This document shows positions 32,835 to 42,854 of a stretch of DNA of 64,000 nt, piece after piece. The DNA comes from Sepiola atlantica (Eukaryota > Mollusca > Cephalopoda > Sepiida > Sepiolidae): positions 24,964,718 to 25,028,717 of the forward strand of contig OY744525.1 of the NCBI GenBank assembly GCA_963556195.1. Direction: 5' to 3'. Position 1 is the stretch's first letter, and every line of letters begins with the position of its first letter. The position numbers and the translations under genes are program-made. Below the pieces are notes generated by a model. That model had not been told where the DNA came from, did no database searches, and saw only the letters and a program-made list of their open reading frames with translations.

Positions 32835-33537
32835 CTCCTCCTTCGCACCCGTTCCTCTCTCCTCCTCCACACCCCTTACTCCTTACCTTCCTGCCTACTA
32901 GTCGCATATGAGTTTCTGCCTTTCTTCATTTCAAGTCGGTTTTCTCAATGGGCAAGCTTTTAAATATTTCCCCGCTGTCTTTTTTCCCATTTTAAAACAC
33001 TTTCCATGATATCTTAGCCCAGGAAGTCTTTTTAATGGCGAATATTTTCCACCACACGTTTTACTGAGCCTTGCCTGCATCCACGAACGTACCCCTTTTT
33101 GGACTTTTTACCCTTTGGATTCATTCTATCTTCGCCGCACCTGAGGTTGTGGTCTTTGGAATTTAACTTCGAATCCTCTCTCATCACCTCTCGTACCTTT
33201 TAACGACCTACCTATCTACATTTCATTTTCTCCGCTGGACTTTTCAACACCGGACTTTTTAGCAATCGGACATTTGCTTGCATTCGGGCAGAGTTTTGCC
33301 CGGTGTTTCTTTCCCTACAACTTTTATTTTACTTTTTCAAATTTTAAATCTTGGCCTTTGCCAACTTATCTATCCCAGCAACTTCCTCTGATGATAAGAT
33401 TTTGATCTTTGAAAAGCCTGGCTTAAAGAAAATTTAACTTGAATAAATTGCCTTTTTGCGGAATATATCTTGCTCTGAGCAATTGAATTGAAATTTGATT
33501 TGGCTTTTGCTTCTCTAATTCCTTTCCATTCTTCTTC

Positions 33538-33541
<4 letters not shown>
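32835..33541 (-). repeat. Penelope right inverted arm
   Basis: On the minus strand this arm leads directly into the endonuclease remnant, so it is the 5' terminal repeat of the copy. It abuts a (TA)/(TG) tract on its outer side. Confidence 0.85.
33383..33431 (+). ncRNA. hammerhead ribozyme motif in right Penelope arm
   Basis: CTGATGA at 33388-33394, stem II AAGAT-TTTG-ATCTT, GAA at 33411-33413, stem III AAGCC-T-GGCTT, cleavage base A at 33425. Stem I has one mismatch near the core. Note that it lies antisense to the endonuclease coding strand. Confidence 0.65.

Positions 33542-33545
<4 letters not shown>

Positions 33546-33578
<33 letters not shown>
33546..33578. repeat. (TG)n microsatellite
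   Basis: Uninterrupted TG dinucleotides directly outside the Penelope arm. Confidence 0.9.
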
Positions 33579-33581
<3 letters not shown>

Positions 33582-34660
33582 TTTGATAAAAGATTTAATA
33601 TGCTAATGGGGAGAATTTTTTATTTATTGAACATTTTACCAAAATGTAATTTTGATAATAAAGCTGAATTTACAACTACATATAGAGGACGTGTTGAATA
33701 TTTATTTCTGGAACTCGATTTGAATATTTGAAATTCTAATTAATGTTTTGAATATTTTGAATTGTAGCCTATTGACATATGAAAGCTCTGATTGATATAA
33801 CCTATTAATTATTGAGCTTATGTTTAACTGCACCATTGAAACAACTCATTGGTAAGAAATAATATATTTACCGGAGTTTCCCTAATAAGACTCTACGAAT
33901 TATTTTAGTTTATCAGCTAAAATGTGTCCTTATATATATTCTGTTTTGTTTCATTTTACTTCAGTCGAAGTTCTCAGAAATTAAGAGGGCCATAAAACTT
34001 GATCTCTATATGAGATACATAGATATTAGAACGTTCTATTGCAGTTCTCCTTTATTTCTCAAACAATGAGTTAGTAAAGAAGTTAAGAACATTAATTTTC
34101 CTCTCACCAATTGACCAGTTAACTATGTTATAGTATATATTTCTTGTGGTCCGTTGGTCTTACCGGATTCCAAGACAAGAATTCATCTAGTCTGGTTGAG
34201 TATCCAGCTAAGCGTTGTTACTTGAGGTAACATCACCAAGAGAAGGTGTACTATTCCTCGTATGAGAAAGTGTATAGCTGTGTAGTGTCGAGGGGATCTT
34301 ATTTGGGCTTCGAATACTATGTTATTTTGCCTATTTGGTCAGGGTTTACTTGTAAGGTGAAGTATCCTCATGTCAGGTTATCCTAACAAACCTTTGTACA
34401 GAGAGACCGAAGACACTTGAAGATCCTGTCTAGTAGGTTATTCAACTCCTATATATATAAATTCCCGAAACAGTTTTTCATGGTAAACAACTGATGATCC
34501 CTTAAAATAGTGTTAGAAACTAACTAATATAATAACTGTAAAAAATAAATTGACTTACATGAGTGATTTTCCACTGGAAGACTTGAGACTATAAGTTTTT
34601 TTTTGTTGTTTTTTTTTTAAGTTTTTTTTTTTATATATAGTTTTAATGGTTGAGAAACTT
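33579..34660. other. no recognised feature
   Basis: About 1 kb without repeat or coding signature. Confidence 0.5.
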
Positions 34661-34662
34661 CC

Positions 34663-34664
<2 letters not shown>

Positions 34665-34702
<38 letters not shown>

Positions 34703-35420
34703 TTTATTTTTCTTATCTTTCTGTTTTTGCTGGAGATGGGGCATCCTACCAGATGCCAGACATTCACCGGCTATTTCAGACACTCCAGCCTAGAGATCGT
34801 TTTAAGATTCTAACCGTCCCTTTAAGTGACGTTGTTTGTATTTCTCTTGCACTCAGTTCACCGGGTATACTCGCCAGATAGCTCTTGAAATTCTTCTTCA
34901 TTAGTCCTGTTGCTCCTATAATTACTGGGATGATGGAGATTTTCCTAAGATTCCGGTTTCTTTTCATATCGTACATAAGACCTTGGTATTTCGTAATCTT
35001 TTCCCTTTTTGCTCTGTTCAATCCTGCATCATTAGGGACACTGACTTCAACTAGGGTTGCTACTTTCTCCCTTTTGTCCCATATTACGATGTCAGGTTTA
35101 ACAGCTCCGTTTTCTAGATATGTAGCTGTAGGGATTGCATAGTCATAGTGGATGGTGTATAAATTATTTCCAACTGTTCTTTCTGGTATATGCTCCCAGG
35201 ACTTGCTGCTACACTGGATATTCAGCTTTTTACAAATAGTCCAGTGAAGATATTTACACACTCCGTTGTGTCGCATTGTATAATAGCCATCCCCCAGGAG
35301 AACCTTACAACTGGATGTCAGGTGGCTCACACTCTCCACTTCTGTGTGGCAGTACCTGCACTTGTTATTGTTGCTGAGACGTGTGTGCAATGAAAGATGA
35401 GCAAAAAGTTGTTGAAATCA
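34665..35420 (-). mobile_element. 5'-truncated non-LTR retrotransposon
   Basis: Minus-strand copy whose coding end is at 34776-35390 and whose short 3' region runs to a (TA)n tract at 34665-34697. The 5' break is near 35420, so only the last part of the polyprotein remains. Confidence 0.75.
34776..35390 (-). pseudogene. C-terminal part of reverse transcriptase polyprotein: CCHC finger and restriction-like endonuclease
   Basis: An uninterrupted frame of about 204 codons. A CCHC finger (Cys11, Cys14, His23, Cys28; C-x2-C-x8-H-x4-C) is followed by the motif RHNGVCKYLHWTICKK (40-55) and by KPDIVIWDKREKV...VEVSVP (98-119), where Asp100 and Glu115 fit a PD-(D/E)xK-type endonuclease. The tail (KYQGLMYDMK, IIPVIIGATGLM, EIQTTSLKGTVRILKRSLG) is the conserved end of R2/NeSL-type site-specific LINE proteins. 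The upstream reverse transcriptase is missing, and the frame has no proper ATG start. It is well preserved for a truncated copy, suggesting recent insertion. Confidence 0.8.
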
Positions 35421-35937
35421 AATCCGGTCATTTCCAACAAAAAGTGTTTTATTTTTGTTCTATTTTTGTTTAATTTTGTATTTGATCTGCACTATCTTCA
35501 AGTGAATCTTCTATTCTTGCCTAAAATTTTATTGTTTTATATTTTACCAAATATGTTTGCTTTGAAACAGGACGTGGAAAGGTAATTTTACTGATACAAA
35601 AAAAGAATTCGGATTTGTTAGACAATGTGAAATTAAGTCGGTGTAGTGATCCATGTGAAATAGCGAAGACACTATTTCTGATGAATCTCTGAATTTATGT
35701 CTTATGAAATTTTAGTAATGGTATCAATGAGGCAAGTGAGAGTACATACCCGTGACTGAGTAAGTTCTCCTCCGACTCCCTCTAAATCTTACTAAAAAAA
35801 AAATCAAATAGTGACCAGGACTTAATATTAAAATCAAAGAAAGCGATCAAAAGTAAATTTTTGCTTTCTAACAACATGAACCAAGTTTATCAGATGAGAA
35901 AGATAATTTCTTTATTAAATTTTTGTTACGATATTAA
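35421..35937. other. no recognised feature
   Basis: AT-rich sequence; nothing recognised. Confidence 0.5.
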
Positions 35938-36560
35938 GAGAACAAGCCGCGCGTGCGTGAACCCCCTCTGTATGTGACTCGATGTGGCAAGTGTAAAATG
36001 CAATAAATTGGGGCAATTTGGTGCATTTTTGACCCCCCTTTGACCCCCTGGGGGCGAGAACCAGAATTTTTCTGAGGTCAAGAATGCTCATTTTATATCC
36101 AGAACAATTGCCTCTACATTTTGGCCAAGTTTCAGAAAAATTGAATGGATGGATCAAACGTTATGAGAGAAAAGGGTCATTTTTTGCCATTTTGTGGGGC
36201 TTTTGACCCTCTGGGGGCGCGAACCAGATTTTTACCAAGGTCAGCGATACTTATTTTCTATTAGGAACAATTGCCTCCACATTTTGGCCAAGTTTCAGAG
36301 AAATTGAATGGATGGATGAAAAGTTATGGGGCAAAAAATGTCATTTTTTGCCATTTCGGGGCCTTTTGCCCCCCTGGGGGGTTAATCAGATTTTTTTTTT
36401 AAATCGGAGAATGTCACTTTCTAACCTGACCAAAGTTACGACTTCATGCACAATTTTAGAGAAATTCAATGGATGGTTGCGGAGAAAAATCCGGACGGAT
36501 GGACATGCCTCAAAACATAAGTCCCCCGATTTTATAAATCGGGGAGGGGGGGGGGGAAAC
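35938..36560 (+). repeat. 620-bp modular repeat with terminal hairpin, copy 1
   Basis: Near-identical to 54338-54958. Inside are three diverged modules of about 150 bp, each built as gaccc-cctgggggc-gaacc, tttttccaaggtca, ggccaagtttcagagaaatt, gaatggatggatgaaaagtt. The right end is a stem-loop (cccgatt-ttata-aatcggg) followed here by a G-run. It has GC content above its surroundings and no frame conserved between copies. Confidence 0.8.
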
Positions 36561-37548
36561 TGACTTTACTTTATATATTAGATAGATATGTGTGTGTGTG
36601 TGTGTTACTACTTATTCATTTATATATCAAAGTTATGGATAACAGTGACAGTTATTGAAGGCAAGTATATGCAATTAATCACTGCCGAGCATATGAAACA
36701 TTTTTCTCTTCTAACCTTTCATTGTAAATCCATATAATTTTGACAAATATTCCAGCTAATTATTATTAACATCTTTCTGTAAAGCACTTCGGTTCACTCA
36801 ATAAACATAGTTTGTAGGTATTATTACTATTCTATTCGCCCCCTTTTCAATTTGTAAAGTAGACTTGTATCGTATTGCAACGTTAGATGGCCGTCCTTGT
36901 TTGAGCAGGATTTCTTTTTGCACACAGACGCAATGTTGCCAAAGCATATAATCTGTTTTTCTTGCAGCTTTAAACGCACGCCTCTTCTCTCCGGTATATT
37001 CGACTCATCCGTCCCAGCTGGCTCGCCACTCTCCGTGGCAGCAGCAGCAGCCTTGCCAGGAATTGAACCTATTAATCTCTATTCCTTGATAGGCTTGACA
37101 GGCACGCTTGATTGATGGCCGGGAGGTTTTCGTCCCTTGCCGCAGCCCAAAACTGCGAGACGGACGTGAGAAACGCGGCACTTGAAAACGATAGAAAGAT
37201 TACACTGTTCAAAATCCTTAGGGGAAGAATGAAAGGGAAACATAAAATGGAAAACCAAAAACAAATGTAGGAATGATGAAGAGAATGGAGTTTGGGGTGG
37301 AGTGGGGGGGTTGAATTGAGCCAGTTAAGAGGATGGAGCTGAAGGACACGGGCGCACGTGGAGGCGGGGAGGGAAGAGGGCTGAGGAATGGGAGTTAATG
37401 GCAAAACAAACTGTAAACAGCAATATTCTGTATCGTTTGAATTAATCATTGCCTCTTATTGGTCTTAAATGCATAATACAACATTACGAGAAAAGCTACA
37501 AAAATAATATCCAGGAAAATGTTTTGTGCATATTTTTTTTTAATTTGC

Positions 37549-37550
<2 letters not shown>
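36561..37550. other. no recognised feature
   Basis: Includes a (TG) run at 36590-36605 and a somewhat GC-richer part at 36940-37440 with overlapping short frames on both strands; none was recognised. Confidence 0.45.

Positions 37551-37552
<2 letters not shown>

Positions 37553-37623
<71 letters not shown>
37553..37623. repeat. (TA)n then (GA)n
   Basis: Compound microsatellite, TA to 37591 and GA to 37623. Confidence 0.9.
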
Positions 37624-37624
<1 letters not shown>

Positions 37625-37626
<2 letters not shown>

Positions 37627-37863
37627 GCAGTATTAGTGCTGTTCCAACGAGAGAAAAGTATATATGTAAAGGAGTAAGGCTACCAATATTTGTAAAAAAA
37701 AATTTTCAACATTTATTTATTATTTTATCATTTTATAATTTTATATAACGCGTTTCAAGCGGTGGTCCGCTTTCATCAGATATGTAAATCGAAATTATAA
37801 AATAACAAAATAATAAATAAATGTTGAAAAAACTTTTTACAAATGTTGGCAGCCTTACTCCTT

Positions 37864-37915
<52 letters not shown>
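37625..37915. mobile_element. foldback element with hammerhead, copy 1
   Basis: 37660-37740 (aaaggagtaaggctaccaat...) and 37790-37870 are inverted copies around a hammerhead. (TA)n flanks both sides. A larger relative is at 40205-40590. Confidence 0.75.
37743..37783 (-). ncRNA. hammerhead ribozyme, complete minimal form
   Basis: Minus strand: ATAT, CTGATGA, stem II AAGCGG-ACCA-CCGCTT (six perfect pairs), GAA, palindromic stem III ACGCGT, cleavage base T, ATAT. Every core base is present. The loop-less stem III matches the dimeric hammerheads described from Penelope-like elements. Confidence 0.8.
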
Positions 37916-37920
<5 letters not shown>

Positions 37921-37964
37921 CATCTAGTGTTTGTATATAAAAAAAAAACTTAACTAAAATATCT

Positions 37965-38100
37965 ATAGTTATCCACAGACAGACTATTTCACAGCTCCTC
38001 AGTACTGCTAGACTAGCACCCAGCCCAAGCTGAGATCGAACCTATGATCAGTTGGTTGATAGTCGGCGACTCTAACTACTCGGCTATGGGGTGGGCGCTG
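37965..38100 (-). mobile_element. tRNA-derived SINE
   Basis: Minus strand A-box-like ATAGCCGAGTAGTTAGAGT and B-box-like AGGTTCGATCTC about 35 bases apart; body ends cacagacagact next to an A-rich/TA region. Same family as 6848-6998 and among the best kept promoter boxes here. Confidence 0.75.
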
Positions 38101-38239
38101 CTCACAAGTGACATCTCAATCGTTTATTTAAACACTGACACCTACTAGAGAGTGTTCCATTTGTTTACAAAGAGTTGTGCAAAGTAGTTGGTGATATCAT
38201 TTACGATAGTGCTCAACCCGAGAAGGGGGGAGGCTATTA

Positions 38240-38285
38240 GGATCATCCACAGACAGACTGTTTCGCAGTATCACAGTGCTCGCCT

Positions 38286-38329
<44 letters not shown>

Positions 38330-38400
38330 ATATATACACGAATGTACATATACATATAATATATATATATACACGAACGTACACCCTCAGTCAAAAATAA
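38240..38400. repeat. SINE tail fragment and (TA)n tract
   Basis: 38244-38285 keeps the 3' word ccacagacagactgtttcgc of the SINE; 38289-38326 is (TA)n, followed by two short repeats of tatacacgaa-gtaca. Confidence 0.7.
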
Positions 38401-39160
38401 TGGGCACATTGATCAAGACATTCAGTGATGACTGCTGTTCAAGGTTCGAGTCGTGTGGTCGGCAGGTCAGCTGTATATAGCCACACTGATTAGTTTTAAT
38501 GAAGATAATACAAGTTATTCTCTGGATATAAATATTAATTATGAAGAACCAACGAAAATGCTATTTTAAATTTTAGTGTGAGAGACAGACCGACCATTCG
38601 GGAACGCATAAAAAAAAATGAAAAATTAAAGAAGGGAATTGGCAAGACGAACAAGTGTGGCATCAAGAATTTTATATTTTGGGAGACAAAACAAAAAAAA
38701 ATGCAAAAAGATGGGTTGAATATATAATGAAGATGAAAGTCATCCATTAGATCGAGAATTGAGAGCATAAAAATGACAATCGTTATATTTTTTTAAAAAA
38801 TACAAAGTTTCTTTTCGAAGAGGGAATAATCCGGAAACAAAAGAATCAAAGAATGAGAAGCAGGTGAGACTTTTACGAGATGAAAATCAGGAAATATCTC
38901 ACAATAAAATATCAGCTATGGGTTCTTTATTTAATGGTATATCAACACTTGTGGATCATTTAATGCAGATTCTCACATAAGTTCAGGTTTTATTGATGCA
39001 CGTTTATCATTGTTTATTTGTGTGTCTGTAAGAAAACAGCATTTCAAAAAGAGTGTAAGATTGAAAACAAAACCTTCATTTTTGACACTTTTTTCAATTT
39101 ATTTAAGTAGAGAATGCATCTGATACAGCCAGGAACAGTTCGAAAGTTTATGGAGAAAAT
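38401..39160. other. no recognised feature
   Basis: A tRNA-like B-box word (aggttcgagtcg) at 38440 has no partner A-box that could be placed with confidence. Confidence 0.45.
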
Positions 39161-39164
39161 ATGC

Positions 39165-39640
39165 GATGACTGAGATTTGCTATGGCTGTGCAAACTGAAC
39201 AGAAATGGTTCAAGAGGTTTTGCTATGGCTGTGCAAACTGAACAGAAATGGTTCACAAGGTTTTATTTGGTATGGCTAAGCGAACCGCACAGGAATGGGT
39301 CAAAAGATTTTGCTATGGCAGAGCCAACTGCACAGCAATGGCTCAAGAGGTTTTATTTGCTATGGCTAAGCGAACCGCACAGGAATGGTTCAAAAGATTT
39401 TGCTATGGCTGAGCGAACTGCACAGCAATGGTTCAAGAGATTTATTTGCTATGGCTGACCAAACTGCACAGGAATGGTTCAAGAGATTTTTCTATGGTTG
39501 AGCAAACTGCACAGGAATGGTTCAAAAGGTTGTTCTATGGTCGAGCAAACTGCACAGGAATGGTTCAAGAGGTTTTGTTATGGCTGAGTGAATGGCACAG
39601 AAATGGTTAAGAAGTTCTTCAATGGTTGAGTGACTATACA
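39165..39640 (+). repeat. 43-47 bp minisatellite, about 10 copies
   Basis: Unit gctatggctgagcaaactgc plus acaggaatggttcaagaggtttt, some units with an added atttg. Length varies so frames shift from unit to unit; the short frames across it are not genes. Confidence 0.88.
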
Positions 39641-39644
39641 AAAT

Positions 39645-40055
39645 AGGTCCTCTGAATATTGTAAAATTTCCACAATAGATATTAGACATCAATTAATAAA
39701 TATTCCCCAAATTTCATTTTCTTTGGAGTATTTTAAAGGATTTTCAAGGGGCATAATATTGGCACAAATATTTCATATTGCATTAAATTTCATCCATAGT
39801 GATTAGATACCAACTATGCAAGATTCTCTGAATTCAAATTTTTCTTAAGACTCCTTAATCTTAAACCTTAAATTTTAGATATTTTCTAGAATAAAAATGA
39901 TGTAATGGATTTTGCTCAAAATTAGAATATTGATTCTAGAGATAAGGTTTAGTAGCATATATCTTGAATTTAATCTTTATAAGAGGACACAAAAGTGGTG
40001 CAAAACTATTCTGTTTGGCGAATTCATTTTTACCCATCCAGGGACGGTTACGTTT
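39645..40055 (+). repeat. 450-bp dispersed repeat, copy 2
   Basis: Counterpart of 18714-19165; ends at ccagggacggttacg next to a (TA) tract. Confidence 0.7.
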
Positions 40056-40062
40056 CTCATTA

Positions 40063-40138
40063 TATATATATATGTGTGTGTGTGTATGTGTGAGTGAGTG
40101 AGTGAGTGAGTGAGTGAGTGAGTGAGTGAGTGAGTGAG

Positions 40139-40173
<35 letters not shown>

Positions 40174-40203
40174 AAGAGAGAGAGAGAAAGAGAGAGAGAA
40201 AAG
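40063..40203. repeat. compound microsatellite (TA), (TG), (TGAG)n, (GA)n
   Basis: About twelve TGAG tetranucleotides between TA/TG and GA runs. Confidence 0.9.
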
Positions 40204-40335
40204 AGGGTAGTGCAGTATTAGTGCAGTTCCAACGAGAGAAAAGTATATATGTAAAGGAGTAAGGGTACCAACATTTGTAAAATGTTTTTTTCAACATTTA
40301 TTTATTATTTTGTTATTTTATCATTTTATAATTTT

Positions 40336-40376
40336 ATATAACGTGTTTCAAGCGGTGGTCCGCTTTCATCAGATAT
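40336..40376 (-). ncRNA. hammerhead ribozyme motif
   Basis: Minus strand CTGATGA, stem II AAGCGG-ACCA-CCGCTT, GAA, stem III ACACGT (one mismatch against the palindrome ACGCGT), cleavage base T, ATAT for stem I. Confidence 0.7.
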
Positions 40377-40492
40377 GGAAATCCATTTGAAGAAATGTCT
40401 TTTGATTTGAAAGTGTTGTTTCATTTGAGGGAAAAAAATGAAATGAAACAACACTCTTTCAAATCGAAATACATTTCTTCAAATGGATTTAC

Positions 40493-40533
40493 ATATCTGA
40501 CGAAAGCAAACCACTGCTTGAAACGTGTTATAT
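40493..40533 (+). ncRNA. hammerhead ribozyme motif
   Basis: ATAT, CTGACGA (the variable core position is C, which is allowed), stem II AAGCA-AACCAC-TGCTT, GAA, stem III ACGTGT, cleavage base T at 40529, ATAT. Confidence 0.65.
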
Positions 40534-40582
40534 AAAATGATAAAATAACAAAATAATACAATTGTTGGTAGTCTTACTCCTT

Positions 40583-40585
<3 letters not shown>

Positions 40586-40629
<44 letters not shown>

Positions 40630-40837
40630 GGTAAGGTGCACGATAAGTCATTAAAATGAAATGCCGTAGTAGACAAAATGGGTGAAAAAAGATCAACGGA
40701 AAACAGGTTAAAATGCAGAAGAAAAACAAAAACAAGAGATTTGACCGGTTTTCTGAAGACGTTCGTTAATACGAACGAAACCGGTCAAATGTCTTGTTTT
40801 TCTGCTGCATTTTAACCTTTTTCCGTTTGTCTTTTTT

Positions 40838-40869
<32 letters not shown>

Positions 40870-40870
40870 A
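40586..40870. repeat. inverted copies of the 1850-2035 repeat
   Basis: (TA)n to 40626, then an inverted copy of the 1925-1995 segment (tggggtaaggtgcacgataa), the junction gaccggtt near 40744, and a direct copy with hammerhead ending in (CA)n(TA)n at 40840-40870. Confidence 0.7.
40749..40790 (+). ncRNA. hammerhead ribozyme-like motif
   Basis: CTGAAGA at 40753-40759, one extra C, stem II GTTCGT-TAAT-ACGAAC (six pairs), GAA, stem III ACCGGT, GTC cleavage triplet, TTT/AAA stem I. Same structure as 1855-1897 with a better stem II. Confidence 0.6.
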
Positions 40871-41326
40871 TATGAAAAGCACTGCTTTTTAATCGACACA
40901 CTTGTCTGTATAGGCAACTATGTATAAAATTAATGGTATATAATTATCTACAGGGTCATAGAAAATCCACAAAGAGAAAAATAAGACCTAAAGAATAGCA
41001 ATGACTTCAACTATATAATAATTGTATTTATTTATGCAAAGCTCTTTTGTTGATATCGTTTCAACTAGTGCGAAATGTGTCTCACAATAAAGGCGAGTAT
41101 TTCGCAGTGCAAGAGGCAATTCTACTACTGCGGATGAAATGCAAGAAAATCCTATTTTTACAATTTTCTATCAATCAATTTCCTTTGCGCGAAAGAAAAA
41201 AACAAACAAAAGTGATTGTAACCAAGGAGACTTCTAATCCTATTTTACGATCAGCACTTTAAAAAAATATATATTGAATGAATGAGACAACTTGTGAAAG
41301 TGGAAAGAAATAGCAACATTTTTTTT
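40871..41326. other. no recognised feature
   Basis: AT-rich; one short frame (41047-41262) not recognised. Confidence 0.45.
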
Positions 41327-41670
41327 GCCACTTCTTTAGTTTAGCTGTGAATCAGAAATCAATTTTGAAGAGTTACATTCATTCCTAACCCAAGAAACCG
41401 GAAGTAAAAATTATTTTTACCAATATTTTTTAATGATAACTTTTCGTTTTATAAAGTTTTGAATTATACAAAAAAAAAAAATTTTTTTAAATAAAAATCA
41501 ATGCTGACTGTTTTATAAAAGTTTACATTATTAAATAAAAAACACTGTTCGCTGTTATTATTGTTCGCTTTCCTTGATAAAAACTTCTTTCATATTACTT
41601 CCGGTTGATTGTCTGCCCCTGTTTTCACAACTGAAAAATAAATTCTGATTCACAGCTAAACTAAAGTGCC
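41327..41670. mobile_element. MITE-like element with 30-bp inverted ends
   Basis: gccacttctttagtttagct at the left and its complement (ending ctaaagtgcc) at the right, with gtgaatcagaa continuing the match inward. ttccggtt/aaccggaa words near 41398 and 41605 extend the symmetry. Target duplication not resolved. Confidence 0.7.
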
Positions 41671-42125
41671 TTTGTTGTACTAAGGAGACACCACTTATCG
41701 AGGCTTAAAGCTGTTCGAGGCTTAAAGCTGTTCAAGGCTAAAAGTTAATGAGATTGGTAGAGTGTCAGTTGAATGATGACGAATATTACAAGATTGAAAA
41801 TGATGACTTGAATGAAGAAACATTTATTACTCATGAGGACGGTCTATGAATGGATTTTTTTGATATTGGATTTGAAGACAACCATGTTGTAGCCTGCAGC
41901 GAAGCTGTTCCATGTTAATATGTTCTACGATTAGCAAGTTCTCGGAAAGAAACTGTGTTCATTGAAATTCCACACAGTGATAGAAGAAAAGAAAGTTCTT
42001 TGCAATGGTGGTAACAAGACGAGTTCTTTCACTTCCTATCTGTTTTGTATGTATGGTCTCTCGGTCTTCTCCTGGAATGCAACTAAAAATAAAGCCCTAT
42101 ACCAAGATCAAAAAAATTATTCTTG

Positions 42126-42162
<37 letters not shown>

Positions 42163-42560
42163 TGATATTAATTTCTTATCAAAGTTTTTTTTTTTTTCAC
42201 AATAATATTGTGAGGTCAGCATTCACATCAGATACTGATGAACCACATTTTTATTAATTTTAGAAATTAAAACATAAATGCTAACAGGGTTCAGGGCTAG
42301 GAGCAGGAGCACACTTGAGTCCTTTTTTATTCCTGGACAACGCGGATAGTGCCTGCTTTGATACATTATTGGTGGTGTCTGTCTGGGGATGCATTTAAAA
42401 ACAAAGCTCTATGCAAAGATAAAAGAAGTTTTCCAATAGCGATATTAATTTTGTATTAAGAGATTGCACCAGACATCCGAATAAGAATAAAAATAACTAT
42501 ATGAGAGCAAGAGTACACAAAGGTGCGAATTCATTTCTGGAAAACGCTGACGGTTCCTGC
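41671..42560. other. no gene; poly-A run
   Basis: Includes a poly-A run at about 42128-42160 and two short copies of gcttaaagctgttc at 41700-41730. Confidence 0.5.
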
Positions 42561-42564
42561 TAGA

Positions 42565-42850
42565 ATATATATAATATTCATATTATATTCCAATAACCAT
42601 GTTTTTATTTTATTATTTTTTATTTTTTTCACATTTCAAAAAAACATAACATTTCTGTGAGATTTTTTACGGTCCGTTTCATTTGTTTTGTGCCAAACAA
42701 CATTTTTATGTTAATATCGTCTCTGCAATATTACAAAATCATCAGAAAAATTCACAAAGAGTAAAAAGTTCTTGGATTAAAGTGTCTTGAAAAAACCTAC
42801 ACTATACAGTGGTTCATTTTTGGGTGAAACCAAACAAATACATATATATA
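42565..42850 (-). repeat. dispersed repeat with extended-stem hammerhead, copy 3
   Basis: Best kept member of the family at 2262 and 20403; ends near gtgaaaccaaacaaata at a short (TA) tract. Confidence 0.75.
42662..42751 (-). ncRNA. hammerhead ribozyme with large stem II
   Basis: Minus strand: stem I ATTTTT, CTGATGA, stem II closed by TTTGT/ACAAA around about 45 nt that includes AACAT/ATGTT, GAA, stem III ACGG-A-CCGT, cleavage base A, stem I AAAAAT (six perfect pairs). Core bases are all present; only the size of the stem II domain is unusual. Confidence 0.65.
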
Positions 42851-42854
42851 TATA

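Larger units (their letters stand above)
30400..33541 (-). mobile_element. Penelope-like retroelement with 0.7-kb inverted ends
   Basis: 30400-31105 and 32835-33541 are about 706-bp reverse complements with few differences (outer word tatgaagaagagtgg, inner word ggaacgggtgcgaaggagga). Between them lies about 1.7 kb that on the minus strand encodes the C-terminal part of a GIY-YIG endonuclease and then a pyrimidine-rich 3' region. Penelope-like elements have a reverse transcriptase fused to a C-terminal GIY-YIG domain, terminal repeats (pLTRs) in direct or inverted order, and hammerheads in the pLTR; all but the reverse transcriptase are visible. The reverse transcriptase is lost, so the copy is not autonomous. 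Confidence 0.8.
40205..40590. mobile_element. foldback element with two hammerheads, copy 2
   Basis: The two halves are inverted copies over almost their full length (cctttacat ends; centre tgaaatgaaacaacactctt against its complement at 40385-40440). Each half carries a hammerhead, one per strand. Relative of 37625-37915 with a longer stem. Confidence 0.8.
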
